Positions 1 to 9,126 are shown, counted from the first letter of the stretch. The stretch: DNA of 64,000 nt from Prevotella sp. oral taxon 475 (GCF_018127805.1 NZ_CP072334.1:2086001-2150000), one strand, 5' to 3'. A program made the numbers and translations. The notes: generated by a model from the sequence alone, not told the origin.

Positions 1-339
1 ACCATTGCTGCTGTATGCCTTCTCTTTTGAGAGTACGACATTGTTGCACGCTGTATCAAAGGAAGTGGTCTGCCCCAAACGACAGATGGCTTCCGAGAGC
101 GTGCAGTTCTCCAATCGCATACAGAGGTCGATGATGCTTCCGCCCCTGCCTTCGGCATAGTCTATCCAAAGGTTCTTCTCTGTGTCCACCTTGAAACTCG
201 GATGTGTTTCATCCCTGAGCGGTGAGCGGTACAGCGCATAGGTCGGTGTTCTGCGTACAGGCTTGTTGCCTTTCCTTTCGAGATACGCCACAATGGGGTA
301 TCGCTTGATGAATGATAAATCTTCTTCTTTCATTGTCAT
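1..339 (-). CDS. Mobile-element DNA primase, N-terminal part (cut by window edge)
   Basis: The first 113 codons of a CHC2/toprim-type primase; the rest lies beyond the left edge. The fold signature of the primase zinc-finger domain is visible (RSPLRDETHPSF, then WIDYAEGRGGSIIDL about 20 residues later). The cysteines and histidine that hold zinc in DnaG are replaced, as is usual in primases of Bacteroidetes mobilizable elements. I start it at the ATG at 339; a second ATG six bases later is equally possible. It is read in the same direction as the VapE-type gene at 542-1921, about 200 bp downstream of that gene's stop, and would prime element replication. The family call rests on the motif, not on a full-length protein. 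Confidence 0.75.
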   Translation of the reverse strand, partial: MTMKEEDLSFIKRYPIVAYLERKGNKPVRRTPTYALYRSPLRDETHPSFKVDTEKNLWIDYAEGRGGSIIDLCMRLENCTLSEAICRLGQTTSFDTACNNVVLSKEKAYSSNG

Positions 340-366
340 AAACTTTAAATGGTTGGATAATTCTTA

Positions 367-415
367 TTTGAATAATAATGGTTGGTTTGAATGATATTTG
401 AATGCCGTTTGAATG
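367..415. repeat. TTTGAATG direct repeats, 11-bp spacing
   Basis: TTTGAATG or TTTGAATA occurs at 367, 386, 397 and 408, so the last three copies are 11 bp apart, about one helical turn. They lie just upstream of the primase start. This may be an operator or only AT-rich drift. Confidence 0.4.
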
Positions 416-541
416 AAATTCTCTTTTCCTAAGTTTTTCCCCTCCAAACTTTTTCATCTTTCTTCTTACTACATACTATTTTAATATAAATGATTGATAA
501 TCAGCAATAGTTAGTGGTATGTGGAGATACTACACATTCTA

Positions 542-1921
542 CTACATCTGGCTACTACAAGTTTGAATGAGTGGACATGGCAAGATTTTTCTAATCTTGT
601 AGACATAGATGGGGCTGCCTCCGTTTCTTCGTTTACTCACCTTTATATATCCTGCTTTCTTCAAGGCTTCGCCCATACGCTTGGCAACAAGTAGCTGGTG
701 GGTATAAACACCCAAATAAGTGAGTATCTCCGTAGTGGTCATTAACGAATAGTTTTCATCTTCCGCTGGTTTCTCGAAGCAACGCAACAATAGCTCCATT
801 TCTGCAGTCTGTACTTGAAAGTCCTCACTCTCCCTGTATAGTTCGGCTATCTCTTCATCATCAAACCAATAGCGAAAACCTGACTTTAACAGGGCTTTGG
901 CTTCAGCATAGACATTGTCCATTGAAATACGCTTGGCTTTCTCTATGTCTATGGAAAGAACTTCAAAGGGAAGAAACCGTCTGCTGCCTGTCGGGTCGGT
1001 AAGAAAGTCATTGCCGTTCACTGATGCCACAAAGCTCGCCAAGTGGGGATGTTCCTCCACATATTTGTCATAGGGCATGCGATATTTAATCATCGGACAG
1101 GTGATGAGGTTTTTCAGTTCGTTTTCGTCCCGTTTGTTGAGGGCTTTGAGCTGGTCGTCAATGTTTACGATAAGGTTCTGCCCGATATAGGTAAGTGTGT
1201 CCTTCTCCTGCGGATATATCTTGCCCGTGTAACTGTAACCATGTAGGGCAGGTGGACAGAGCAGGTCTAGGAACGTGGTCTTGAACTTGCCCTGTTCGCC
1301 TGTCAGCACGAGGCAGGTGTGGTTACGGCACTCGCGGTCGTCCATTGCATTGGCAACCACTGCCACAAGCCATTTGGTGAGATACGGCAGCCATTTTTGG
1401 GAGTTACGGACAACCACGCAGCTTGCCAAATCGGGAATAGCTTTCAATAAAAAGGAAGGAGGCACAACACTACTGCTGTAACTACCACCACAGCTACTAT
1501 CATCGCCTATATCTATCAGTGGCAATCCTTTGAAATACTCCTGTATGGGATTGATGCGCGGAGAAAAACTGCTCTCGATGATGGAATACAGGTTCTCGGA
1601 GGAAGTCGATATGCCTTCATCGCAATCGAGTTCCCTACGGAGCGTGTTGATTTCATAACGACCAACCTTTGCAAAATGACTACAACTCCTATTACGGTAT
1701 TCGGTTCTTCCCAATACCGTGTTGTATCTGAACTCATAATGCATGGAGAGATAGGCTTCTATCTCTGCATTCTTGGACGAGCTACCCCTGCGATTGTGAT
1801 TTCGCCTGTCGTTTATATTGCCTGCATCTGCTTCTCTTTTCATTATTTCCTTGAATTGGTTTCCAAGAGTGAAGTTAGGGTGAGAATGCGTAACTTCCAA
1901 GCATTCAGAGGCTTCTTGCAT
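542..1921 (-). CDS. VapE-family P-loop ATPase of a mobile element
   Basis: A 459-residue protein of the virulence-associated E (VapE) family, found with primases on phages and mobilizable transposons. About residues 215-330 form an SF3/AAA-like ATPase core: Walker A as GEQGKFKTT, Walker B as LIVNIDDQ, and the conserved SVNGNDFLTDPTGSRRF segment. The C-terminal 100 residues look like a winged helix. It probably acts with the primase just downstream in replication or mobilization of the element. The start at 1921 is the first in-frame one; a later Met (KEIMKREADAG) is possible because the first 40 residues are low in recognisable structure. Bacteroidetes elements commonly pair this gene with small HTH genes, as here. 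Confidence 0.85.
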   Translation of the reverse strand: MQEASECLEVTHSHPNFTLGNQFKEIMKREADAGNINDRRNHNRRGSSSKNAEIEAYLSMHYEFRYNTVLGRTEYRNRSCSHFAKVGRYEINTLRRELDCDEGISTSSENLYSIIESSFSPRINPIQEYFKGLPLIDIGDDSSCGGSYSSSVVPPSFLLKAIPDLASCVVVRNSQKWLPYLTKWLVAVVANAMDDRECRNHTCLVLTGEQGKFKTTFLDLLCPPALHGYSYTGKIYPQEKDTLTYIGQNLIVNIDDQLKALNKRDENELKNLITCPMIKYRMPYDKYVEEHPHLASFVASVNGNDFLTDPTGSRRFLPFEVLSIDIEKAKRISMDNVYAEAKALLKSGFRYWFDDEEIAELYRESEDFQVQTAEMELLLRCFEKPAEDENYSLMTTTEILTYLGVYTHQLLVAKRMGEALKKAGYIKVSKRRNGGSPIYVYKIRKILPCPLIQTCSSQM

Positions 1922-2455
1922 AATGTTGCGTCAGTCTGCTGCTAAATTCTTAGGGAAGCAAGTCAAAAAGAAGAGCATTTATTGCCTCATTAAGCAAAAA
2001 TCGGATAGTCAGAAGAAAAGGTTGGCTGGAATATCGATGTCGTTGTTTGCTTTCAGATGCAGTCGTTTGCTTTGATTATCTTGTTAGCCTCATTTGGGTA
2101 GTAACGAGAATATCAATCTGTCTCTTTTGTCCCAGTCATAGCGCCACAAGCTGCCACTTGAATGAAAAGTGATGGAATAAGAAATATCCAATATTAATTT
2201 TGCATAAGACAAGCTGCGCTCGGCAAAGGATAAGTGAACTTTCCTCTACACTCGCTTGGATTGTCTTTGCAATGAAAGAAAAAAGACGGGACAGGAAAAT
2301 GCAAATGTGAACTGATGAAACGGATTGCTCTTTTCCCGATTGTTCCCGATACTTCCCTACTGTTCCCCATGGCTTTGAGAGGTGTACGCACGCCATTATC
2401 TTTGCCGATGGAAACTGGAAAGATTTGAAACAACAAACAATAACAATATAAAATT
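1922..2455. promoter_or_regulatory. Divergent regulatory region between VapE gene and HTH genes
   Basis: No convincing gene is seen in these 534 bp. The right end holds a good promoter for the HTH genes: TTTG at 2374-2377, a 19-bp gap and TATCTTTG at 2397-2404. Four TTCCC iterons (2333-2367) sit directly upstream. A second promoter-like TAATTTTGC is near 2195. No clear promoter was found for the leftward VapE gene. Confidence 0.6.
2331..2370 (+). repeat. Four TTCCC iterons at exact 10-bp period
   Basis: TTCCC starts at 2333, 2343, 2353 and 2363, with the first two units sharing TTCCCGAT. The array ends 4 bp before the -33 TTTG of the HTH operon promoter. Same-face phasing next to a promoter suggests cooperative binding by an element-encoded regulator. 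Confidence 0.6.
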
Positions 2456-2743
2456 ATGAACTATTACATCATTACAGAAACCAATTGGGCAAAGCTTCGA
2501 GATGAAATTTTGAGCCTTGCAGAATGCTGCCACAAGGCATTCGGAGAAAAGAGTAAGCACACGGACTGGCTGCACAACGGAGATGTGTGCCGGCTGTTGA
2601 ACATCAGCAAGCGCACCTTGCAGCATTATCGTGATACGGGTGTGCTGCCGTTTACACAAATTGGACACAAGTGCTATTACAAGCGTGAGGATGTGGAAGC
2701 ATTGCTTCAGACCAAATCAGAGAAATCAAAAACGGAAAAATAA
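2456..2743 (+). CDS. Small helix-turn-helix protein, excisionase/MerR-like (first of pair)
   Basis: A 95-residue protein with a DNA-binding domain in its second half: LNISKRTLQHYRDTGVLPFTQ followed by a CYYKREDVEALL wing, the pattern of the HTH_17/excisionase-like family. The N-terminal 45 residues are probably helical. The ATG at 2456 follows an A-rich leader and a promoter with its -7 box at 2397-2404. The next gene, 17 bp downstream, has the same domain, so the two form an operon. Such HTH pairs are typical of Bacteroidetes mobilizable and conjugative transposons, where they control excision or transfer genes. The exact DNA target is unknown; the iterons upstream are a candidate. Confidence 0.85.
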   Translation: MNYYIITETNWAKLRDEILSLAECCHKAFGEKSKHTDWLHNGDVCRLLNISKRTLQHYRDTGVLPFTQIGHKCYYKREDVEALLQTKSEKSKTEK

Positions 2744-2759
2744 AATAAACACGTAGATT

Positions 2760-3062
2760 ATGGAACAGATAAGAAATTTGAATATGGAAGCGGACGATAT
2801 GCAGGTAGTGCTGTCCGCTATCAGTGGAGTAAGCAAGAGAATTAAGGAAGTGGCACAGACACACAAGCCGCTCTTTGCCGGTGAGCTTTTCCTTACGGGC
2901 AAGGAAGTGTGCGAGCGGCTGTACATCAGTCCCCGTACCTTGCAGGACTACCGAGACAGGAAGATTATCCCCTACACACAGTTTGCAGGAAAGATACTCT
3001 ACAAGGCTTCGGACTTGGAGAAGATACTGGAGGAGAATTACAAGAGTTGTCGAACAGGATAA
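2760..3062 (+). CDS. Small helix-turn-helix protein, excisionase/MerR-like (second of pair)
   Basis: A 100-residue paralogue of the preceding gene. It has an N-terminal helix-rich part (residues 1-40) and an HTH: LYISPRTLQDYRDRKIIPYTQ, then KILYKASDLEKIL. The two proteins share the RTLQ-Y-RD core and the T-Q-G/A-K wing start, so they probably arose by duplication and may heterodimerise or compete for sites. It is co-transcribed with the first HTH gene and ends 30 bp before a strong hairpin terminator. It probably regulates excision or mobilization of the element. Confidence 0.85.
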   Translation: MEQIRNLNMEADDMQVVLSAISGVSKRIKEVAQTHKPLFAGELFLTGKEVCERLYISPRTLQDYRDRKIIPYTQFAGKILYKASDLEKILEENYKSCRTG

Positions 3063-3092
3063 AGGCTATAAGCGTAATATTGCTGAAAGGAT

Positions 3093-3139
3093 AACGGCAC
3101 TTGGGCAGAGATGCATCTACTCCAAGTACCGTTTTATTT
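3093..3139 (+). terminator. Rho-independent terminator after the HTH pair
   Basis: A 12-bp stem (AACGGCACTTGG with CCAAGTACCGTT, one wobble) closes a 17-nt loop and is followed by a T-rich run. It insulates the HTH operon from the receptor gene. Confidence 0.8.
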
Positions 3140-3535
3140 ATGTCTCAATATAAAAATTTTCGTTCTTCTTGGGTTCATTTTATAATATTTATTGTATCTT
3201 TGTCATCGTGAATAGTAATAATTGTTTGACACATAGCAATAAAGGCGTGATGCTGTTACAGAGAAATAGGAGTTTCTCTACAACTTTTAACGCTTTATAT
3301 TTGTGTGTTTCAAATAATTTGCTAACACACACTCCTAATATCTAAAACCGCATTTACACTTTTGTATACGTGCGCGAAGCGTGCCGTATTCTCCATAAAC
3401 AAACGGTTTTCCAAGGCTTCTTTTGCTCAACTTTATCTCTCTTGTATGTGTCTACCCATAACAGGAAAAGTTGTACAAAAGCAGTATTTGCAGTTGATCA
3501 CAAAACATAGAACATAATATTTATTTAAAAAACTT
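3140..3535 (+). promoter_or_regulatory. Leader and promoter region of the TonB receptor
   Basis: TATCTTTG at 3195-3202 with TTG at 3169-3171 (gap slightly long) is the best promoter; another weak one (TTTTGTATACG) lies near 3361. The approximately 330-nt leader has two small hairpins, one around GAGAAA/TTTCTC near 3260. No small gene is evident. Confidence 0.5.
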
Positions 3536-5896
3536 ATGACAAAACAAATTCTTATCATCTGTTTTACAGTGTGTGGTTGGTTAAATACAACAACCTTGTT
3601 TGCCCAAGAGGCACTTCCTACACAAACAATACGTGGTTTAGTAATTGATGCAGCATCAGCTGCACCGTTGTCTTCGGCAAGTGTAAAGATTATCAATGCA
3701 GAAGGTCAAACAACTGTTACCAATGATAAAGGGCTATTTGTGCTGCCCGATATTCCTGTGGGACGATATGATTTACAGGTGTCTTTTATGGGTTATGAAA
3801 CTGAAATCGTGAAAGGCATCATACTTACCTCTGCCAAAGAAGTAAATTTGGAGGTTCAGCTGAAAGAACGTCCGAGTTCCCTTGGCGAAGTAGTAGTGCG
3901 TGCACAGATAGACAAAAGCCGGCCATTAAACAAGATGACCTTGACGGGGGCACGTATGCTTAGTACCGAAGAAGCCAGCCGTTTTGCAGGTGGTATGGAC
4001 GATCCCGCCCGTCTTGTGAGTGCTTTTGCCGGCGTTGCCTCGGGCATATCGAATAATGGTATCTCTATTCATGGCAATTCACCGGGCTTTTTGCAATGGC
4101 GATTGGAAGATGTAGAGATACCCAACCCCAATCACTTTGCCGACATGGGCTCGTTCGGAGGGGGCATTCTTACCTCTTTAAGCAGTAATGTATTAGGCAA
4201 TTCCGACTTTTATACATCAGCTTTCCCTGCAGAATACAATAACGCCATCTCGGGCATCTTTGACATGCGGCTGCGCAATGGTAACAATCAACGGTTTCAA
4301 CATACATTTCAGTTGGGTGTTCTCGGCATTGATGCCGCTTCCGAAGGACCACTCGGTAAACGCGGCAAAGCATCTTATATCTTCAACTATCGCTATTCCA
4401 CGCTGGGTCTACTCAATAAACTGAACAGCAATAAAGATATGGCACAATCGCTGGATTATCAAGACCTGAATTTTAAACTCAACTTTCCGACCGCTCATGC
4501 AGGCATATTTTCTTTTTGGACTACAGCACTTATCGATAAAGTAAAACCAGAAATGCGCAAACCTGCAGACTGGGAATATGCCGACGATGCAAAAGATTCT
4601 CAAGCCAAACAAACATCGGCTGCGGCCGGACTGTCACACCGTTACTTGTGGAATAACGGCGGAATGCTGAAAACAACGCTTGCCCTTACTTTCTCGCAAA
4701 CCGATGCTTGGGAAGACGTATACGATGTTTCGATGAACGAAAAACCAAATGTCGATTTCAAAGTGCGTTATACCAACATGGTGCTCAACTCATTCTTCAA
4801 TAAGAAATACAGTTCACGCCATACCAATAAAACAGGTATCACAATTACCAACATGCACTATGATATGCAGTTTGATATGGCACCATATTATCAACAACCA
4901 CTTCAACGCCTTTCAGAGGGTAAAGGCAATACAGTGTTGGGGTCGGTTTACAGCAGCTCGCTGTTCAATCTCAGCAACAAACTATCAGCTACGGTCGGTA
5001 TTAACGGTCAGTTACTTACTCTCAATAACCATTGGACAATAGAGCCGCGCATCGCTTTGAAATGGCAGGTAACCGATAAGAGCTCGCTGGGATTTGCCTA
5101 TGGATTGTATAGTCGAATGGAAAAACTGGACGTATACTTTGTAAAAAATGCAACGACAGGCCAGGCTTCAGTTAACAAAGACCTTGATTTCACCCGCTCG
5201 CAAAACGTATCTTTGTCTTATCATTACCGCTTTTCCGACAATCTCGGCATAAAGATTGAACCCTATTATCAATATCTCACCAACATTCCAGTTATAGCCG
5301 ATAGTTCCTACTCACTCATCAATCGGCGTTCTTACCACATCGAAGACCAATTAGTGAGCAAGGGAAAGGGATATAATTACGGTGTGGATGTAACATTGGA
5401 GAAATATATGTCACACGGACTTTACTACATGGTAACGGCGTCTGTATTCGACTCTAAGTATAAAGGCGGCGATGGTAAATGGTATAACACACGCTTTAAC
5501 CGGCATTACATCTTAAATGGACTTATCGGTAAAGAGTGGATGATGGGGCGTAGTAAACGTAATGTATTGGGTGTAAATATCCGGACTACCTTGCAAGGGG
5601 GCGACCGTTACTCGCCTGTCAACACACTTGCAACGTTGGCACATCCCGATAAAGAAACCGTTTACGACGAAAGAAGAGCTTTTGAAAACGAATTTTCACC
5701 CATCTTCTTGTTGCATTATAGCATCAGCTATCGCATCAATTGCAAAAACACCTCGCACGAATTTGCCCTCAAAGGATTGAATGCCACTAATTATAGAGAG
5801 TATTCGGGGCATGCCTATAACTTGAAAACGGGTACTATTGAGCCGAGAAGACTGAAAACAACGGTGTTAAATCTACTTTACAGGATAGACTTCTGA
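3536..5896 (+). CDS. TonB-dependent outer-membrane receptor with CarboxypepD_reg-like domain
   Basis: A 786-residue outer-membrane receptor. Residues 1-24 are a signal peptide ending LFAQ. Residues 30-115 form the carboxypeptidase-regulatory-like beta-sandwich (IRGLVIDAASAAPLSSASVKI, then FMGYETE). A plug follows (LNKMTLTGARMLSTEEA and an IHGNSPGFLQWRLEDVEIPNPNHF-type loop read in pieces), then a beta-barrel ending in Phe (LLYRIDF), as needed for outer-membrane insertion. No SusD partner or metal-uptake genes adjoin it, so the substrate is unknown. It stands alone between two terminators and between element genes (HTH/VapE/primase on one side, integrases on the other). It is therefore likely cargo of the mobile element. 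Confidence 0.85.
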   Translation: MTKQILIICFTVCGWLNTTTLFAQEALPTQTIRGLVIDAASAAPLSSASVKIINAEGQTTVTNDKGLFVLPDIPVGRYDLQVSFMGYETEIVKGIILTSAKEVNLEVQLKERPSSLGEVVVRAQIDKSRPLNKMTLTGARMLSTEEASRFAGGMDDPARLVSAFAGVASGISNNGISIHGNSPGFLQWRLEDVEIPNPNHFADMGSFGGGILTSLSSNVLGNSDFYTSAFPAEYNNAISGIFDMRLRNGNNQRFQHTFQLGVLGIDAASEGPLGKRGKASYIFNYRYSTLGLLNKLNSNKDMAQSLDYQDLNFKLNFPTAHAGIFSFWTTALIDKVKPEMRKPADWEYADDAKDSQAKQTSAAAGLSHRYLWNNGGMLKTTLALTFSQTDAWEDVYDVSMNEKPNVDFKVRYTNMVLNSFFNKKYSSRHTNKTGITITNMHYDMQFDMAPYYQQPLQRLSEGKGNTVLGSVYSSSLFNLSNKLSATVGINGQLLTLNNHWTIEPRIALKWQVTDKSSLGFAYGLYSRMEKLDVYFVKNATTGQASVNKDLDFTRSQNVSLSYHYRFSDNLGIKIEPYYQYLTNIPVIADSSYSLINRRSYHIEDQLVSKGKGYNYGVDVTLEKYMSHGLYYMVTASVFDSKYKGGDGKWYNTRFNRHYILNGLIGKEWMMGRSKRNVLGVNIRTTLQGGDRYSPVNTLATLAHPDKETVYDERRAFENEFSPIFLLHYSISYRINCKNTSHEFALKGLNATNYREYSGHAYNLKTGTIEPRRLKTTVLNLLYRIDF

Positions 5897-5914
5897 GACG
5901 GATTGTCGAGATTT

Positions 5915-5960
5915 AAAGCGTGCATCAAAGAAATTACCTTTGATGCACGCTTTTTCTTTT
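5915..5960 (+). terminator. Strong terminator after the TonB receptor
   Basis: A perfect 16-bp stem (AAAGCGTGCATCAAAG and its complement, 7-nt loop) is followed by TTCTTTT. It is roughly symmetrical, so it may also stop leftward transcripts. Confidence 0.85.
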
Positions 5961-6024
5961 GCAGGCTAAATATCCGTTATTTATGGTTCTGAACAAGAAA
6001 AGTGGGCTTAAATGACAAATATAG

Positions 6025-6144
6025 GTAGTCAGTACGTAGTAAAGACTATTTCTACTTTCTGACTACAACACCAAACCTTTTTCTTTCACCGTATTACCTC
6101 TTACTGTAGTAATGTAGTAAGATAATATCGGTGAAAGAGAAAAG
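6025..6144. repeat. Two consecutive inverted repeats downstream of the integrase operon
   Basis: The first pairs GTAGTCAG (6025-6032) with CTGACTAC (6059-6066). The second pairs a 20-base arm at 6077-6096 (CTTTTTCTTTCACCG core) with 6123-6144, and holds a smaller CTTAC/GTAAG hairpin in its loop. They directly follow the stop of the leftward gene at 6149 and probably act as its terminator. They could also be element-end or recombination structures. Confidence 0.55.
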
Positions 6145-6148
6145 TATA

Positions 6149-6553
6149 TCAATTGATACTGCCACTTCCGTATAGGAATATCTGTTCTACCATAGGTGTG
6201 GGGTGTTGTAACTCTTGGCAGATGTGTTTTCTGAACAAGTGGGCTTCCATGCTGTCCAATTGATAAGACAAAGCGATAATGATAGTGAGCGGATAAAGTG
6301 GAGCATATCCTCGCAACCGTCCGTTCACGAATACTTTTACCTCCCCTGCATTCCTTTCACCGGGATGTAGGGTATATGTTTTGAGGAGCAGTTGCAATCG
6401 ATAATTGAGTTTCCTCCATGTTACACCGAAGAAATCTACCAATTCACTCTCTGTCATCGCTATTTCACCTTTGCCTTTACGAATGATTTGCATCTTGTCG
6501 CCCCACTCGAAATAGCTGCGCTCTCTTTTTGTTTGATGGTGATTGACATTCAT
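6149..6553 (-). CDS. Hypothetical protein co-transcribed with tyrosine recombinase
   Basis: A 134-residue protein I cannot assign. It begins with a charged stretch, has a possible winged-helix-like part (AMTESELVDFFGVTWRKL) around residues 31-50, and contains no membrane segment. Its start overlaps the stop of the upstream recombinase gene by 4 bp (ATGA), which implies translational coupling. Genes in this position next to integrases are often accessory DNA-binding proteins of the recombination complex, and the HTH-like segment fits, but that is inference. Confidence 0.7.
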   Translation of the reverse strand: MNVNHHQTKRERSYFEWGDKMQIIRKGKGEIAMTESELVDFFGVTWRKLNYRLQLLLKTYTLHPGERNAGEVKVFVNGRLRGYAPLYPLTIIIALSYQLDSMEAHLFRKHICQELQHPTPMVEQIFLYGSGSIN

Positions 6554-7794
6554 ACGGCTTCCTCCTTTATCTCTTCTTTTTGATGTTTCCTTATCAGGCT
6601 ATCCATATCCTCCGAAATCTTATTGTCTGTCACCTGTGCGTAGATTTGAGTACTAGATATAGAGGCATGCCCCATCATCTTGGCAATACTCTCGATGGGT
6701 ATTCCTGCACTTAAACTCATCGTGCCGAACGTGTGCCTTGCCATGTGGTAGGACAACCGTTCCCTGATACCGCAAGCCTTGCCCACGATGCTCAGCTTTG
6801 CACTCATCACGCTACGGCTGCAATTAGTTCGGAAGATAAAGCTGTTGTCTTTGTCTTTCACCGTCTGCATTTCTTTCATGCTGGGTTGTTCTTTCTTGCA
6901 TTGATTAATGATGGTCTCCGCTATCGGGTGCAGGGGCACAATTAACTCCATCTTTGTCTTCTGCCGTTCTTTTCGGATATATTTCTGTCCGTCTGCTGAC
7001 ATTTGGATATGACGGTATTGCAAATGTTCTATATCGGCAATAGCCAAACCTGTAAAACAGGCAAAGACAAACATCCGTCTTGCTTGTTCAGCCTCCTTAT
7101 CAATTACTCTCAATGCCATGAGTTTGGCAACATCGCTCTTTTGCAGAAAGCGTATCTTCTGTTCCGCTTTCTCATACTTGGCATTCTCAAAAGGATTACA
7201 GCGAATGAGCCTTTGACTGACCGCACGATACATCAGCCTACTCAGCCAACAAAGATAGCGATTCATGGTTGCTGTTGCCAAGCCTCGTTTTTTCAGATAG
7301 AAACGGTATTCTTCAAACAAGTCTTCCGTTATAGTGGCTATGACTATATCCGTCATTCCCTTATCCTTTACAAACTCCGTAAGTAACTTATCTGAATAGA
7401 GAAAATTCTGATAGGTTCCCTCTGCCCTTGATTTGCCCACGCACCCTTTGACGGATTGCAATTCCGTCTTGCTCATGGCAAGCAACGTTGTCGGATGGAT
7501 GGCAATACCTTGCAAGCGGTTCTTGATAAGTTCCACGCTTACCACTCCATCACTTACGAGCAAATCCCGATAAGTATTTTCTACAAGTTCTCTGAACTCT
7601 GTTAGCTTTTTGTTTATCCTTTTGTCGGTAGTCTGTCCTTGTTTGGCGTTCCACTCTGCCGGCAGGCATTCCTCGCCTGTGGTTATGGCGGAACTCTTTC
7701 CATCTATGGTAATACGGCAGAGAATGGTAGTCCTTCCGTCTGCCTTTGTCTTCTGTCTGTTGATATAGAACAGTATCTTGAATGTACTTCTCAT
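6550..7794 (-). CDS. Tyrosine recombinase (integrase), first of tandem pair
   Basis: A 414-residue integrase of the Bacteroidetes tyrosine recombinase type. Residues 1-90 form the arm-binding domain, about 110-210 the SAM-like core-binding domain (KDKGMTDIVIATITEDLFEEY region), and 215-400 the catalytic domain. Catalytic residues seen: HxxR in YHMARHTFG, the His in MMGHASISS, and the Tyr nucleophile in TQIYAQV. The first catalytic Arg of the classical RHRHY set is not present at FACFTGLAIADIEHL, a substitution also known from IntDOT. It lies 60 bp downstream of a second integrase. It would catalyse integration and excision of the element. Confidence 0.93.
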   Translation of the reverse strand: MRSTFKILFYINRQKTKADGRTTILCRITIDGKSSAITTGEECLPAEWNAKQGQTTDKRINKKLTEFRELVENTYRDLLVSDGVVSVELIKNRLQGIAIHPTTLLAMSKTELQSVKGCVGKSRAEGTYQNFLYSDKLLTEFVKDKGMTDIVIATITEDLFEEYRFYLKKRGLATATMNRYLCWLSRLMYRAVSQRLIRCNPFENAKYEKAEQKIRFLQKSDVAKLMALRVIDKEAEQARRMFVFACFTGLAIADIEHLQYRHIQMSADGQKYIRKERQKTKMELIVPLHPIAETIINQCKKEQPSMKEMQTVKDKDNSFIFRTNCSRSVMSAKLSIVGKACGIRERLSYHMARHTFGTMSLSAGIPIESIAKMMGHASISSTQIYAQVTDNKISEDMDSLIRKHQKEEIKEEAV

Positions 7795-7854
7795 TGTCTT
7801 GATGGTTTTGTATGTATATTTTTATTGAAAATGCTGTTGAATGAAAGCAATTGG

Positions 7855-9084
7855 TCAAATCACCAACTGCATATCTTCGGTGAAAGAAAGGAAACGGTCA
7901 AATTCCTCAAAGAGCTTTTGGGGTGTTACCTTTGCGTAGCGCTCGGTCATACTTACACTCGTATGTCCGAGCATCTTGCTCACCGTTTCAATCGGTACGC
8001 CCTGTTCCAAGGTGATAAGGGTGGCAAAGGTGTGCCTTGCTGTATGTGTGGTAAAGGGAAACGGGATACTTGCGCGAAGCCGTAGGGCTTTCAGACAAGT
8101 CTGATAGTTCTTGTACTTGACATGGGGGAGCAGCGTTTCCCTTTCATCGTTGTGAAACTTCTCTATCAGACTAATGGCTTCGGGCAGCAATTTGATACGG
8201 CATAGTACGCCTGTCTTTTGGCGGTTGAACTTCAGCCACAAACTTCCCTCGTCATCACGGACAAGATAAGATTTGCTTAGTTCCATCAAATCGCAATACG
8301 CAGCACCGGTATAACAGGCAAAGAGAAAAATATCCCTTGCCGTTTCCATTTCCTCCTCCAAATCATCAAAGCGGAGAACCTTTAACTTCTCCAAGGCTTC
8401 CCTGTTGAGTGCCTTCGGCGTTTTCTTATCTCCTCTTTCTATGTGGGCTTTGTCAAACATCAGTGTATCGGCTATTCCCTCACGGTAAGCCAACCTGCAA
8501 ACCGTTTTCAAATGTGATGCCACTGCGAAGAAAGAACTTTCTTGGAAGCCACATACCCCCAAGTAGTATTGGCGGAACTCATATATGAAGTTCTCGGTCA
8601 ATTGGGAGAACGCCATGTCTGAAACATTATACTTCTTCAGAATAAACTCCTGTAATTGTTTTCGAGTGGAATAATAGGTGGACATAGACTCTTTCTTGAT
8701 GTCTATACCGATATGACTTTCTTTCTCCTTGATGAGCATATCCAATCTTTCGATAAGCATACATCTTGCCTGCACGCTGCCTTGAAACTGCTCCTTTACA
8801 TCGGTTGCATCAAATGGGCAACCTTTGGTAATCAATGATTGGTAAGCCGATTGAATGGAAAGTAACAAATTCTCCAACTTTCCGTTAATCTCCACTGCCT
8901 CACGACTCTTACCGTTCATCCTGCTCTCACGGGGATTCCACAAATCGGGATTACAAGATAGTTTACAACTAAATTGGGCAATGGAACGCCCAATGGTTAT
9001 TCGTCCCATAATCGGAGCCTTGCCCGACTTGTCCAAACTGCTCTTTTTAAGGTAGAGCAACACCTTCATCTTTTCTGTTTTCAT
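7855..9084 (-). CDS. Tyrosine recombinase (integrase), second of tandem pair
   Basis: A 409-residue tyrosine recombinase with an N-terminal arm-binding domain (IMGRITIGRSIAQFSCK), a core-binding domain at about 110-210 and a catalytic domain at 215-400. Catalytic motifs are HTARHTFAT, MLGHTSVSM and TERYAKV (Tyr nucleophile). As in its neighbour, the first Arg position (FACYTGAAYCDLMEL) is not Arg. The ATG at 9084 directly abuts an inverted repeat. The two recombinases are diverged, so they probably have distinct tasks or form a heteromeric complex, as in other Bacteroidetes elements with paired integrases. Being outermost, it suggests that the element's end lies a short way to its right. Confidence 0.93.
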   Translation of the reverse strand: MKTEKMKVLLYLKKSSLDKSGKAPIMGRITIGRSIAQFSCKLSCNPDLWNPRESRMNGKSREAVEINGKLENLLLSIQSAYQSLITKGCPFDATDVKEQFQGSVQARCMLIERLDMLIKEKESHIGIDIKKESMSTYYSTRKQLQEFILKKYNVSDMAFSQLTENFIYEFRQYYLGVCGFQESSFFAVASHLKTVCRLAYREGIADTLMFDKAHIERGDKKTPKALNREALEKLKVLRFDDLEEEMETARDIFLFACYTGAAYCDLMELSKSYLVRDDEGSLWLKFNRQKTGVLCRIKLLPEAISLIEKFHNDERETLLPHVKYKNYQTCLKALRLRASIPFPFTTHTARHTFATLITLEQGVPIETVSKMLGHTSVSMTERYAKVTPQKLFEEFDRFLSFTEDMQLVI

Positions 9085-9126
9085 ACGCTTTAATATTTGT
9101 GGGTAAAGTTACCCGAATTAAAGCGT
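9085..9126 (-). promoter_or_regulatory. Nested palindromes abutting the integrase start codon
   Basis: ACGCTTTAAT (9085-9094) pairs with ATTAAAGCGT (9117-9126), and inside them GGGTAA-AG-TTACCC (9101-9114) is its own palindrome. In the leader RNA this hairpin would touch the start codon; as DNA it would be a good operator. Confidence 0.65.
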
